DNA from: WVXT01 sp964403285
Lineage (GTDB): Bacteria; UBA6262; WVXT01
DNA: 64,000 bases
Assembly: GCA_964403285.1 (NCBI GenBank)
Contig: CAYOFG010000007.1
Location: forward strand, 1 to 64,000
Direction: 5' to 3'
Both the position numbers and the translations under genes were made by a program. The notes below the pieces were generated by a model, which did no database searches, was not told the origin of the DNA, and saw only the letters and a list, made by a program, of their open reading frames with translations. Positions 8,522 to 17,843 of this stretch are shown piece after piece (the first letter of the stretch is position 1; each line of letters starts with the position of its first letter).

Positions 8522-9166
8522 TTAATGGATTATTTTCTTTAAATCGATTATATCGTCTATAATAAAGTCTGGTTTTGCTTTGATTATATCTTCTTTCTTG
8601 CCTATTCCGTAAGTAACTCCGCAGGTGATTATACCAGCTCTCTTGCCCGCTACTATATCTATATCCATATCACCAACTATTATGGCTTTCTCTTTGTCTG
8701 CATTAAGCCTCCCCATAGACCTGTCCAGGGGACAGGAAGAAGGTTTCATACATCCTATGTCATCTCCACCTACAATATCTTCAAAATAATCACGTATACC
8801 TAACTTATTTAGTGCACTTAAAGCGAATTCATAATTTCTATTAGTTACAATTGCCTTTCTCTTATTCTTGAAATATTCTAAGATTTCCTTCACGTTTGGA
8901 TAGAGAACAGTATTATCTGTAGAATGTTTTCTATAATATTCTATAAATATAGATAGGGCTCTCTCAAGAAGAGATTCCCGTCCGTTACCCAATGACCCTT
9001 TTATCAAATCCTGTATCCCTTTGCCTATATAAGAACTTATCTCTGATATACTTTTCTCCTTGAGGCCAATTTTTTTCAAAGTAAAATTAACAGCATTGGC
9101 CATATCTTCCCTTGAGTCGACGAGTGTGCCATCTAAATCGAAAATAATAAGGTCTATATATTTCAT
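8522..9166 (-). CDS. HAD-family phosphatase (phosphoglycolate phosphatase-like)
   Basis: This 214-residue protein has the HAD motifs FDLDGT (8-13, nucleophile Asp9), IVTNRN (motif II), the lysine segment KPSSCPLD, and VGDMDIDIVAGKRAG (motif IV). A helical cap follows motif I, as in Gph-type phosphatases. The ATG overlaps the copper ATPase stop by four bases (ATGA), so the two are translationally coupled. A close paralogue lies at 19761-20405; both end in an IIDDI segment and share GGDD, CxKPS and TYGIGKKEDI. The exact substrate is unknown. Confidence 0.85.
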   Translation of the reverse strand: MKYIDLIIFDLDGTLVDSREDMANAVNFTLKKIGLKEKSISEISSYIGKGIQDLIKGSLGNGRESLLERALSIFIEYYRKHSTDNTVLYPNVKEILEYFKNKRKAIVTNRNYEFALSALNKLGIRDYFEDIVGGDDIGCMKPSSCPLDRSMGRLNADKEKAIIVGDMDIDIVAGKRAGIITCGVTYGIGKKEDIIKAKPDFIIDDIIDLKKIIH

Positions 9167-11163
9167 GCCTTTTTATAAGAAATCAATCTGGCATTTATAG
9201 CAACAATAATTGTACTCAGAGACATTACCAGAGCACCAACTGCAGGCGGTAAAACTATTCCGTATTTATAAAGTAGCCCAGCAGCCAAAGGAATGGCAAC
9301 AATATTGTATCCCGTAGCCCAAACCAGGTTCTGCACCATCTTTCTCTGCGTAGCAAGAGAGAGACCAATAACATCGCCGACATTTCTCGGGTCATTTTTA
9401 ACCAGGATAACGTCAGCTGTTTCCACGGCGACATCCGTACCTGCTCCTATAGCTATGCCCACATCAGCCTGAGCCAGGGCTGGCGCGTCATTGACCCCAT
9501 CTCCCACCATTGCTACTTTTTTACCCTGTCTCTGAAGTTGTTTTATCTTCTCTGATTTCTTGTCAGGCAAAACTTCAGCAAAATAAGTATCCAGTCCCAG
9601 TTCACCAGCCACATATCTGGCTGTTGCATTATTATCGCCAGTAATCATCGCAATTTCCAAACCGAGGTCTCTCAGCTTCCCCACAGCCTCTTTAGATTCG
9701 TCTCTGATAATGTCAGAAAGCCCGATGATACCTTGAATTTTTTTACCGGAAATGACAAAGACTGTCGTCTTGCCCTGCAAAGCAATCTCTTCCATTCTCT
9801 TTTCTGCTTCTGGTGATTTCACGCTGGCTACATCGAATATCCCTTTATTCCCAACAAGAATCTCTTCACCCTCAACGTGCGCTTTTGCTCCTTTTCCCGC
9901 AATGGCTTCAAATTTTCCTGTCTTGCTCAGATTTAGATTTTTCTCTTTGGCTTTTTTAACTATCCCTTTCGCTATTGTATGCTCGGAATTTATCTCTATT
10001 GATGCAACCTTGCGCAATAAATCATCTTCGCTCCAATCCCCTAAACTGATTATATCTGATACGCCAAATTCTCCTCTTGTCAGTGTTCCTGTCTTATCAA
10101 ATACAATCGTCTGTAAATTGCGAGCGCTCTCAAAAGCAGTTCGGTTCCTTATCAATAGACCATTTTTAGCAGATAGCGCTGTAATAACTGCGATAACCAG
10201 GGGTATGGCTAAACCTAAAGCATGAGGGCAGGTAATAACCATAACGGTTACCATACGCTCCAGGGCAAACGCAAACTCTTTACCCAAAATAATCCAGGCT
10301 ATAAGTGTAATTGTGCCGGCTGTTATAGCGATAAGCGTAAGCCAGAAAGCAGCCTTATCAGCAAAACTCTGGGCCCTGGATTTACTTTCACTTGCAGTCC
10401 TGACAAGTTCAATAACCTGGGATATATAAGAATCTTTTCCCGTCTTTTCCACCTGTATAGTCAGAGCGCCGCTTCCATTTACAGACCCACCGATGACACT
10501 GTTGCCTGCCTCCTTACTGACTGGCTTTGACTCGCCGGTAATCATAGCCTCGTTTATCTCTGAATTACCATCAACTACTCGTCCATCAGCAGGGACTTTC
10601 TCTCCCGGTTTCACAAGAACTTTATCGCCTTGTTTCAACTCCTCAAGTTTAATATCTCTCACTGAGCCATCATCTAAAACTAAATGAGCCTGAGAAGGCA
10701 TAAGTCTGGCTAACTCTTCCAGAGCGCGAGAGGCACCCATCACTGAGCGCATCTCAATCCAGTGACCCAAAAGCATAATGTCAATAAGAGTAACTAACTC
10801 CCAGAAGAAAAACTTTCCCCTGATTCCAAAAACAACGCCTGAACTGTAAGTATAAGCGACGGTAATAGCCAGGGCAATAAGCGTCATCATGCCTGGCTGT
10901 TTTTTCTTAAACTCGTCAAATAGACCTCTAAGAAATGGCTTGCCCCCATAAAAATAGATAAATGTGGAAATTCCAAAGAGAATGAACTTGTCACCAGGAA
11001 ATTCCAAGGAGAATCTCAATAAAGACTGAATCATAGGAGAGAGAATTAAGACGGGAATAGTAGCCACTAAAGAAATCCAGAACCTTCTTTTGAAATCGAC
11101 CACCATATGAGCGTGATGGCCGGCGTGCGCTCCTCTTTCGTGGTGTACGTGTAGAGTACCTTT
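9163..11163 (-). CDS. copB: CopB-type copper/silver P-type ATPase (N-terminus in gap)
   Basis: This P1B ATPase exports metal across the inner membrane. Counting from the Met at 11104-11106, the visible motifs are TGES (190-193), the metal-binding CPH (293-295), DKTGT with phospho-acceptor Asp337, the GDGVNDAP hinge, and C-terminal membrane helices. CPH rather than CPC marks the CopB (P1B-3) group, usually for Cu(II) or Ag. The frame stays open upstream of that Met to the gap at 11164 and encodes a His-rich stretch (HVHHERGAHAGHHAH), the typical CopB N-terminus. The true start is therefore inside the gap. The stop overlaps the HAD phosphatase start. Confidence 0.93.
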   Translation of the reverse strand, partial: KGTLHVHHERGAHAGHHAHMVVDFKRRFWISLVATIPVLILSPMIQSLLRFSLEFPGDKFILFGISTFIYFYGGKPFLRGLFDEFKKKQPGMMTLIALAITVAYTYSSGVVFGIRGKFFFWELVTLIDIMLLGHWIEMRSVMGASRALEELARLMPSQAHLVLDDGSVRDIKLEELKQGDKVLVKPGEKVPADGRVVDGNSEINEAMITGESKPVSKEAGNSVIGGSVNGSGALTIQVEKTGKDSYISQVIELVRTASESKSRAQSFADKAAFWLTLIAITAGTITLIAWIILGKEFAFALERMVTVMVITCPHALGLAIPLVIAVITALSAKNGLLIRNRTAFESARNLQTIVFDKTGTLTRGEFGVSDIISLGDWSEDDLLRKVASIEINSEHTIAKGIVKKAKEKNLNLSKTGKFEAIAGKGAKAHVEGEEILVGNKGIFDVASVKSPEAEKRMEEIALQGKTTVFVISGKKIQGIIGLSDIIRDESKEAVGKLRDLGLEIAMITGDNNATARYVAGELGLDTYFAEVLPDKKSEKIKQLQRQGKKVAMVGDGVNDAPALAQADVGIAIGAGTDVAVETADVILVKNDPRNVGDVIGLSLATQRKMVQNLVWATGYNIVAIPLAAGLLYKYGIVLPPAVGALVMSLSTIIVAINARLISYKKA

Positions 11164-11263
11164 NNNNNNNNNNNNNNNNNNNNNNNNNNNNNNNNNNNNN
11201 NNNNNNNNNNNNNNNNNNNNNNNNNNNNNNNNNNNNNNNNNNNNNNNNNNNNNNNNNNNNNNN
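11164..11263. other. Scaffold gap of unknown true length (100 N)
   Basis: Unlike the gaps at 2706 and 6112, the flanks are not duplicated, so sequence is truly missing. It must contain the N-terminus and start of the copper ATPase and the last 50 or so codons of the FAD/NAD reductase. Confidence 0.9.
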
Positions 11264-11807
11264 TTCTTCCTTTCCAGATTTTTCTATCTATATCTGATGA
11301 GGTTAACGTGTAAACTATACGCAGGTTCTTATTGACCGATGCCATACTCTCTAAATCCTGCCGGAATATAATATCTTCCTCTCTGTCATTGCCATACAGC
11401 AAAACCATATCTGTGGGCAACATTGAATCTGTGGCAAACTTACATATCGACCTTATAGGCGTTATCCCTATACCTCCCGAAAGAAAAGCTATTTTCTCAT
11501 ATTCTCCCCCAAAGGTGAAAGAACCATAAGGCATCTTTAATCTCGCCCAATCCCCAACCTTTAATCTTTCCAAGGCCTGGGAAAATTCACTATCGGTTAT
11601 TCTCTTGGTAAACTCTACGTACCCTTTCTCTGTAGGAGAATTGGAAAAAGAAAAATGTTTCGTCTTCTCTACCCCGTCAATTCTTATGGTAACAAAAAAG
11701 AATTGCCCTGCCTTAAAATCGACATCCTTCTCTATTCTAAAGCGGAAGCTTCTTACATTATGAGTTCTTTCTATTATATCTACTACTTCTGTCTCCAACT
11801 TAATCAT
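11264..11807 (-). CDS. Ferredoxin-NADP reductase-like FAD/NAD(P) oxidoreductase (C-terminus in gap)
   Basis: The 181 visible residues form a ferredoxin-reductase-type module. The FAD-binding barrel reads FKAGQFFFV and HFSFSNSP (the RxYS-like flavin motif), then MPYGSFTF. The NAD domain begins with AFLSGGIGITPIRSI and LLYGNDREEDIIF. The protein should be about 230 residues, so the C-terminal end is in the gap. The ATG overlaps the rubrerythrin stop (TAATG), suggesting that it supplies electrons to rubrerythrin or a rubredoxin; this is inference from coupling. Confidence 0.85.
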
Positions 11808-12385
11808 TAGTAATTTTCACAAAGAAGCTCATAGAATTCTCGCGGATGAGCACAAGCAGGGCATTCCTCAGGAACTTCTTTTCCCACATGAACATAACCG
11901 CAGTTACGACATTTCCATTTAACCACAGTATCCTTTTTGAATACTTTACCTTCTTTCAGATTCTTAAGTAATTTCCTGTAGCGTCTTTCATGCTGTTCTT
12001 CTACTTCTGCTATCTCCTTAAATTGGATTGCTACCTCTTCAAAACCTTCCTTACGCGCTATCTCTTCTGCCTCTTTGTAAAGTTTTGTCCATTCATGTTT
12101 CTCTCCGGCTGCAGATGCTTCCAGGTTCGCCGCTGTGTCTCCTATCACCCCGGCTGGATAGGAAGATGTAATCTCCACATCTCCTCCCTCTAACAGCATG
12201 AAAAACCTCTTGGCATGTTCTTTCTCATTATCAGCTGTCTCTAAAAATATTGCCCCTATCTGCTCATAGCCTTCCTTTCTCGCCACGCTGGCAAAATAAG
12301 TATAGCGATTTCTTGCCTGCGATTCTCCCGCAAAAGATGCCAGCAAATTCTTCTCTGTTTTTGTCCCTTTTAAGGACTTTCCCAT
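11807..12385 (-). CDS. rbr: Rubrerythrin
   Basis: This 192-residue protein is a classical rubrerythrin. The N-terminal four-helix diiron domain carries ESQARNRY, DNEKEHAKRF, EGFEEVAIQF and EVEEQHERRY. The C-terminal rubredoxin domain has C-x2-C in WKCRNCGY and C-x2-C in EECPACAHP. It reduces hydrogen peroxide to water in anaerobes. The start overlaps the nicotinamidase stop by 16 bases and has a GGAGG ribosome site. A reductase follows with one base overlap. Confidence 0.95.
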   Translation of the reverse strand: MGKSLKGTKTEKNLLASFAGESQARNRYTYFASVARKEGYEQIGAIFLETADNEKEHAKRFFMLLEGGDVEITSSYPAGVIGDTAANLEASAAGEKHEWTKLYKEAEEIARKEGFEEVAIQFKEIAEVEEQHERRYRKLLKNLKEGKVFKKDTVVKWKCRNCGYVHVGKEVPEECPACAHPREFYELLCENY

Positions 12386-13005
12386 AATTTCACCTCCTTG
12401 ACCTTCTGCGTTCTTTCGCAGTCGGATAACTCTTCCAGAGTCATTTTTTCAACGCCGCCACGGATCATTTCTTCAATAGCCTGTTCAGAATCTTCGGGCT
12501 TTATATTAACGCCCTTGATAGCATCTGTCAATAATTTGACTTTAAAACCGAATTTCAACGCATCCAGAACTGAGGATTTAACGCAATAATCCGTAGCCAG
12601 GCCACCAACGAAAAGTTCCTTTATCCCGGAAATCTTTAACAATTCAAAAAATTTAGTTCCCTTAGAATCGACCGCTTGAAAAGCGGAATAGCTATCCTTA
12701 TCAGGGTCCATCCCTTTAGAAAGGACTATTGTCCCCTTGGGCAATCTCAAATCCGGATGGAGCCTGGCTCCCTTGGTATTCTGTATACAGTGCTCTGGCC
12801 AGGGACCACCGGACTTTTTAAAATGCTTACTTTCTTTGGGATGCCAATCCCGCGAGGCAAAAATTGGCCACTTTTTCCTGGAGAAAATCATCATATATCT
12901 ATTTAACACGGGAACTATTTTATCGCCTTTGGGCACAGCCAGAGCTCCCCCGGGGCAGAAATCATTCTGCACATCTACTATTAATAGTGCTTTTTTTTCT
13001 TCCAT
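12370..13005 (-). CDS. pncA: Nicotinamidase (isochorismatase family)
   Basis: This 211-residue hydrolase converts nicotinamide to nicotinate for NAD salvage. The catalytic triad is Asp11 in VDVQNDF, Lys97 in LSKGMD and Cys141 in GLATDYCV. Metal-binding residues lie in SRDWHP and the following EHC. The length is normal. It is the first gene of a tight run with rubrerythrin and the FAD/NAD reductase, linking NAD recycling to redox defence. Confidence 0.92.
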   Translation of the reverse strand: MEEKKALLIVDVQNDFCPGGALAVPKGDKIVPVLNRYMMIFSRKKWPIFASRDWHPKESKHFKKSGGPWPEHCIQNTKGARLHPDLRLPKGTIVLSKGMDPDKDSYSAFQAVDSKGTKFFELLKISGIKELFVGGLATDYCVKSSVLDALKFGFKVKLLTDAIKGVNIKPEDSEQAIEEMIRGGVEKMTLEELSDCERTQKVKEVKLWESP

Positions 13006-13044
13006 GATTCACTCTCAAACTCATTAAAAAACTAACCCGATTAA

Positions 13045-13380
13045 TCATCCCCATTTGCCCTTGCTTATGTGGACTTCTATCTCAGCCTTGATGAATTGAC
13101 TCAACAGTCTCGCCTCATCCCTTGCTTTCGTAAATATAGCTACGCACCCCGGGTCTAAATTATCCTCGATGCCTGTCTCGGCGATGGAATGTACCTGGTC
13201 TAACACAGCTGCCAAGCCCATATGGAGTTGATTTGTGCACCTTGCCCTATCAACAAGTTTTGCTTTATCATCTGTTAATCTTACAAACTTGTCCTTTGGT
13301 GCGCCACAGCGAGGGCATTTATCCGGCGCATTTTCACCATCAAAGACATAGTTACATACACCGCACTTAAACTTGGCCAT
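13045..13380 (-). CDS. Rubredoxin-type zinc-ribbon/iron domain fused to a helical C-terminal domain
   Basis: This 111-residue protein begins with a rubredoxin-like knuckle (C6-x2-C9 and C22-x2-C25, in KCGVCNY and KCPRCGAPKDKF) of the kind found at the end of rubrerythrins. The following 75 residues are helical (LVDRARCTNQLHMGL, ARLLSQFIKAEIEVH) and not assigned to a family I know. A near-identical paralogue sits at 30558-30893, beside ferritin-like genes. It probably acts as an electron carrier to diiron proteins. The ATG has an upstream GGTGAG site. Confidence 0.82.
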   Translation of the reverse strand: MAKFKCGVCNYVFDGENAPDKCPRCGAPKDKFVRLTDDKAKLVDRARCTNQLHMGLAAVLDQVHSIAETGIEDNLDPGCVAIFTKARDEARLLSQFIKAEIEVHISKGKWG

Positions 13381-13428
13381 TTCTCACCTCCCATTCTCGT
13401 AAATAGATTTATAAACTTATTTTAAAAA

Positions 13429-14028
13429 TTATTTAGCGATTCTGGTTACTCTTTTACCCAACTCTCTGGCAATCTTTAAATCCATCTCTGTAGGAGGTTG
13501 GTCGGCTAAATTTCCCACCACTGCTGTAGGGCCATAGGGCGTTCCTCCTCTTTGGGTTTCCATCAATTCCTTTACACTATATGGTACCCCTACAATTATT
13601 GCTCCCTGATGGATTAAAGTAAACATCATAGATATCAGGGTTGTCTCCTGACCTCCATGCAAGGAGGCGGTGCAGCAAAACACTCCTGCTGGCTTATCAA
13701 TAAGGCTACCCTTCATCCATAACCCGCCTGTCTGGTCTAAGAAATTTCGCAACTGTCCACACATATTGCCAAACCTTGTGGGTGAGCCTAAAATTATTCC
13801 ATCTATGTTTTCCAATTCTTCCATTTTAATAACAGCAATATCTTTTTGCAACTCCTTTGCTTTTTTAATTTTATCATCTTTATTAATAACGCTTTGAGGT
13901 AGCAACTCCGGGACTGTTCGCAAAATTGATTGCCCTCCCGCCTGTTCAATCCCCTGACATACTGCCTTTGCCATCAAAAATGTGTTACCAAACATACTGT
14001 AATACAAAACCATAATTTTAGGTTGCAT
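13429..14028 (-). CDS. wrbA: WrbA-type NAD(P)H:quinone oxidoreductase
   Basis: This 199-residue flavodoxin-fold FMN enzyme carries out two-electron quinone reduction. The family signature is clear: YYSMFGNT in the phosphate loop, GSPTRFGNMCGQLRNFLDQTG, the HGGQETT segment, and the GGTPYGPTAV stretch near the C-terminus. The length agrees with WrbA. The enzyme avoids semiquinone formation and so limits reactive oxygen, in line with the surrounding redox genes. Confidence 0.92.
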   Translation of the reverse strand: MQPKIMVLYYSMFGNTFLMAKAVCQGIEQAGGQSILRTVPELLPQSVINKDDKIKKAKELQKDIAVIKMEELENIDGIILGSPTRFGNMCGQLRNFLDQTGGLWMKGSLIDKPAGVFCCTASLHGGQETTLISMMFTLIHQGAIIVGVPYSVKELMETQRGGTPYGPTAVVGNLADQPPTEMDLKIARELGKRVTRIAK

Positions 14029-14135
14029 AACTTCTCCTTTTCTTTACCTTTAACTCTTCCTAAGAAAAACTTCCTTCCCTTGTCTCAAAATCGACCGCTT
14101 CATCAATTAACTATATCTTTATTTACCATTTATCA

Positions 14136-14870
14136 TTATCCTATTAACTTTGCCAATGCCATAAATATAATACCCAAGATAAAAGCAGTAAAGGCAATAT
14201 TTGCCCTCTTGATATCTTTCTGCTTATGAATCTCAGGTATTAAATCAGAGGCAGCAATATAGATAAAGCCGCCGGCAGTAAAGGAGATCAGAAATGAAGA
14301 GATATCTTCTGTAATACTGGATAACAGGTATCCTATAATGGCACCCAATATAGCAGTAAGTCCACATAAGAAGTTAAGTAAGAGTGCCCGAGGCTTGCTA
14401 AAACCTCCGTAGACCAGGATTCCAAAATCTCCCATCTCCTGGGGAACCTCATGAAATATAACTGCCAGGGTAGTGACTATACCCAATTTTATATCGGTCA
14501 CGAAGCTGGCGGCTATGATTAGACCATCAGTAAAGTTATGTACTCCATCTCCGATTAAATTCAGATATGTAAAAGTATGTATATCGCAGACACCATTATG
14601 ACAGTGCCTCCAGTAAAGATACCTTTCCATTAAGAAAAAGATAGTAAAGCCGATGATGGCATAGAAGAATACAAGACCGCATCCGCAACTCTCTAATGCC
14701 TCAGGCAGAAGGTGCAAGAAACCACCTCCCATCAATCCCCCGGCGGCAAATCCGATAAGCAAGAGTACCATCTTATCAAAGACCTTTGTGTTCATTCCAA
14801 AAGTAAATATTCCGATTAATGAAATAAGACCAACCAGAACTGTGGCAGACAAAATCCATACCAAAACCAT
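14136..14870 (-). CDS. ZIP-family divalent metal transporter
   Basis: This 244-residue membrane protein has about eight transmembrane segments. The ZIP motif in helix IV reads DGVHNFTDGL and that in helix V reads VIFHEVPQEMGDF, with the conserved His, Asn, Asp and Glu of the binuclear metal site. An early segment has GGGFLHLLPEA. The ATG follows the SufBD stop directly (TAAATG). Uptake of zinc or iron into the cytoplasm is expected; the link to Suf suggests iron, as inference. Confidence 0.9.
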   Translation of the reverse strand: MVLVWILSATVLVGLISLIGIFTFGMNTKVFDKMVLLLIGFAAGGLMGGGFLHLLPEALESCGCGLVFFYAIIGFTIFFLMERYLYWRHCHNGVCDIHTFTYLNLIGDGVHNFTDGLIIAASFVTDIKLGIVTTLAVIFHEVPQEMGDFGILVYGGFSKPRALLLNFLCGLTAILGAIIGYLLSSITEDISSFLISFTAGGFIYIAASDLIPEIHKQKDIKRANIAFTAFILGIIFMALAKLIG

Positions 14871-16106
14871 TTAGAACACTTCCTTTTCACAAACAGATAT
14901 AGCTTTATCCACTTCTCTTTGAAGTCCGCCAGGCAGTCCCATTATAGAGGTATCTAAAAATCCTCTTACAATGGCCGCCTGTGCTTCACCCTGGCTGAGT
15001 CCTCGAGCCATAAGATATTCTATCTCATCCTTAGCAATCTTACCCACCGCCGCTTCGTGAGACAAATCTACTCCTTCAATAGTTCCCTCCAGTTCGGGTA
15101 TAGCATGTATAAGGCCCTTCTCAGTCAACATCAGACCTCTACATTCAAGATGTGCCTTTATGCCTCGCGCTTCTCCTTTTAAATGGCCTCGAGCAATGAT
15201 ATCTCCTCCGGCTGAGACTGCCCGAGCTATAACCTCTGCTCTCGAACCCTCTGCCTTCAATATTACCCTTGAGCCAACATCCAGATGAGCGCCAGGATGG
15301 GCAAACAGAATAGAATTATATCGCGCCAAAGCACCCTTGCCCACCAACTCAGCCTTGGGATACATTTGTAATGTCTTTACTGGCTTAAGGCAAATATAAT
15401 TTGATAAGAATGTACCGCGCTCTTCAACCAGGGCAGCAGTCCTGGGTCTGACAGAGACATCTTCTGCCCAGTTGTGGACCATAGTAAAGGTCAATTTTGC
15501 ACCCTTCTTAACATAGAATTCTGAGATACCTATATGAAGTCCTCTTTTAACATCACTTGCCGTGGCGCAACCGGTGATAACCTGAAGGTCTGAATCCTCT
15601 TCTGCAATTATTATATTATGGACATTCTGAATTATATTATCATCATTTATGAAAAGACACGCCTGTAAAGGGTAAGTCGCCTTCACCCCTGGGAGTGCCC
15701 TTAAAAAGTAACCGTGGTGTGGCTCAAGATGTGCCTGTTTGGTAAATTTATCAGCTTCCACTGATACTACCTTCCAGAAATAATTGTCTAACCACTCATA
15801 TTTCTTAAGTGCTTCAGTAGTACTCATCACCTCAAGCCCAGGGTAAAGGCTTTTTGAGTGTACTACACTGTGGTCCATCTGAAGATATGTGCCCGAGCGT
15901 CTCTTTTGCGATGTATCCACTCCTGCGGATAACATATTCTTACTCTGGTCAGAACCAACCTTTTGTAAGTCTTCCAGGTAGGCTCTGTTTCTCGTCTTAG
16001 ATTTATACGACTCAATATCTATTTCCCTAACTTGCCCCGGGGGATAGGCAGAACTATCCTTTAAAGGGGCTTGTGGGATTTTCTTTTTAATCTTTCGCCC
16101 TCGCAT
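14871..16106 (-). CDS. SufB/SufD-type Fe-S cluster assembly scaffold
   Basis: This roughly 411-residue protein has the right-handed beta-helix core of SufBD. Visible features are NVHNIIIAEEDSDLQVI, the MVHNWAEDVSVRPRT region, LECRGLMLTEKG, and C-terminal VDLSHEAAVGKIAKDEIEYL with GLSQGEAQAAIVRGF. It forms the scaffold on which SufC drives cluster building. Only one SufBD gene follows sufC here, as in many anaerobes and archaea. The start is uncertain: ATG at 16106 or GTG at 16118, both inside the end of sufC; neither has a strong ribosome site. Confidence 0.9.
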   Translation of the reverse strand: MRGRKIKKKIPQAPLKDSSAYPPGQVREIDIESYKSKTRNRAYLEDLQKVGSDQSKNMLSAGVDTSQKRRSGTYLQMDHSVVHSKSLYPGLEVMSTTEALKKYEWLDNYFWKVVSVEADKFTKQAHLEPHHGYFLRALPGVKATYPLQACLFINDDNIIQNVHNIIIAEEDSDLQVITGCATASDVKRGLHIGISEFYVKKGAKLTFTMVHNWAEDVSVRPRTAALVEERGTFLSNYICLKPVKTLQMYPKAELVGKGALARYNSILFAHPGAHLDVGSRVILKAEGSRAEVIARAVSAGGDIIARGHLKGEARGIKAHLECRGLMLTEKGLIHAIPELEGTIEGVDLSHEAAVGKIAKDEIEYLMARGLSQGEAQAAIVRGFLDTSIMGLPGGLQREVDKAISVCEKEVF

Positions 16107-16804
16107 GTTATACACCACTCATATCCATGTTTTTTTACTGTTGCCAAAATTCTCTTCGGGTCGCCAAGGCAGTGGAGTTTTCCTGCCACTAACACGCAAC
16201 CTAAGTCAGCCTTTACATAATCCAAGATATAGCCTGTATGGGTAATGATTAAGCCTCCATTATCTCTGTTCTTATTAAGTATCCTATTCATAATCTTACC
16301 TACCAATACTATATTTTCTAAATCGACCCCTGATTCTGGTTCATCAAAAAGGCAGAGCTGGGGTGAGCTGGCTAAAAGTTGAAGTAATTCAGAACGTTTT
16401 ATTTCTCCGCCGGAGAATCCTAAGTTTATATCTCGATCCAAAAATTCCTTTAAATTAAGCTTTCCTGCCTCTCCATCAGTATCAAAATTTCTATGCTTTA
16501 TTAAATTCACCATCTGCCTGGTTTTAACTCCCCTTATAGTAGGCGGTCTTTGGAACATAATCCCTATACCCAGACGAGCGCGTTCATCAATGGTTAAACC
16601 ATTTATTCTCTTGCCTTTGAATATTATGTTTCCTTGTGTAACTTTATAGTCAGAAAAGCCTATAATCGCCATAAGGAGAGAGGTCTTGCCTGAACCATTT
16701 GGTCCCAGAAGAGCAAGCCTCTGACCTTTTTTGATTTCCAGGTTTATGTCAGTTAACACTTCCTTTCCCGATACGGAAATGCTTAAATTCTCTGTTTTTA
16801 ACAT
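16061..16804 (-). CDS. sufC: SufC Fe-S assembly ATPase
   Basis: This cytosolic ABC-type ATPase partners SufBD. The Walker A is GPNGSGKTS, the Q-loop lies in IMFQRPP, the signature is FSGGEIKR and the Walker B is LCLFDEPESGVD, followed by ITHTGYILDYV with the switch His. The C-terminal KRKSHKPL extends into the downstream gene, overlapping sufB by about 46 bases. I start at the ATG at 16802-16804 (MLKTENL); a GTG five codons earlier is also in frame. Confidence 0.92.
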   Translation of the reverse strand: MLKTENLSISVSGKEVLTDINLEIKKGQRLALLGPNGSGKTSLLMAIIGFSDYKVTQGNIIFKGKRINGLTIDERARLGIGIMFQRPPTIRGVKTRQMVNLIKHRNFDTDGEAGKLNLKEFLDRDINLGFSGGEIKRSELLQLLASSPQLCLFDEPESGVDLENIVLVGKIMNRILNKNRDNGGLIITHTGYILDYVKADLGCVLVAGKLHCLGDPKRILATVKKHGYEWCITCEGERLKRKSHKPL

Positions 16805-16831
16805 ATCAAAATATCTCACATTTAACAGGTT

Positions 16832-17788
16832 TTACAAACCTGTCTCTTTTATTACTTTTCTTATCGTCTCCGCAGAATTTTTAAGTTCCTTTTGTTCTTG
16901 GGGGTTAAGTTCAATCTTTAAAACTTCTCTTACACCCTCTTTATTGATTACAGCAGGAAGGCTTAAGTACACATCATTTATCCCTAAGTAATCCTCCACT
17001 AAAGAGGAAACGGGTAAAATAGCATTCTCATCATTCATTATTGCCTGGGTTATTCTTACCAGAGCCAGCCCTATCCCATAGGAGGTCTCTTGCTTCCGTT
17101 CCACTATTTCATATGCCGAATCTCTCACTTCAGTAAAAATCTTGTTAAGTTCTTCATCGCGCTGGCAGGTGGCACCTCTTTTGCAGATGCAGCAGTAATC
17201 CTTAAACAAAACTCCGCCAATCATTGCCCTGCTCCAGACAGGAAACTCGCTATCTCCGTGTTCACCCAGAATATAGGCATGGATGTTTCGAGGGTCAACC
17301 TTGCAGTGTTTGCTTAAAAGAGATCTAAATCTCGCTGTATCTAAAACTGTTCCTGAACCAATCACTTTTTCTTTGGGTTTTGAAGAAAATTTATAAGCAG
17401 CGTAAGAAAGGACATCTACGGGGTTACTGACGATTAGAAGGATGGCAGAGGAAGCGTATTTTACAATTTCCGGAATTATTTTTCTGTAAAGTTCTACATT
17501 ATCTTTTGCCAGGTCAAGGCGGGTCTCACCCGATTTACCTTTTTTTCCGGCAGTAATTACAACTAAATCTGAATTTTCTATCAGAGAATAATCTCCCGCA
17601 ATTATCTCTACAGGTGAAATATAAGGAGCACCATGGGAAAGGTCCATAACTTCACCCTCAAGCCTTTTCCTATCAAGATCTACAAGGACAAGTTGACGCA
17701 CCCCGCCTTTCATTATTAAAGCATAGGCATAGCGCATACCTACATTCCCGCAACCAATGATAGAAATCTTTGGTTTTAGATTAGCCAT
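16832..17788 (-). CDS. L-lactate/malate dehydrogenase family 2-hydroxyacid dehydrogenase
   Basis: This 318-residue NAD-dependent dehydrogenase has GCGNVGMRYA (12-21), the substrate-loop arginines in GETRLDL, SNPVDVLSY, and the catalytic His in GEHGDSEFPVWS. In lactate dehydrogenase the specificity position (Q102 in AGANQKPGETR) is Gln and in malate dehydrogenase Arg. Here the loop reads AGKKGKSGETR, so it is Gly84. The preferred 2-oxoacid may be bulkier or unusual. An extra Cys-rich loop (YCCICKRGATC, near residues 204-214) is present. It sits just upstream of sufC. Confidence 0.87.
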   Translation of the reverse strand: MANLKPKISIIGCGNVGMRYAYALIMKGGVRQLVLVDLDRKRLEGEVMDLSHGAPYISPVEIIAGDYSLIENSDLVVITAGKKGKSGETRLDLAKDNVELYRKIIPEIVKYASSAILLIVSNPVDVLSYAAYKFSSKPKEKVIGSGTVLDTARFRSLLSKHCKVDPRNIHAYILGEHGDSEFPVWSRAMIGGVLFKDYCCICKRGATCQRDEELNKIFTEVRDSAYEIVERKQETSYGIGLALVRITQAIMNDENAILPVSSLVEDYLGINDVYLSLPAVINKEGVREVLKIELNPQEQKELKNSAETIRKVIKETGL

Positions 17789-17843
17789 CTTTGTCTTCTC
17801 CTTTACCCCTTAAAAAAATCTGTATATACTGCATTATCTGGTT

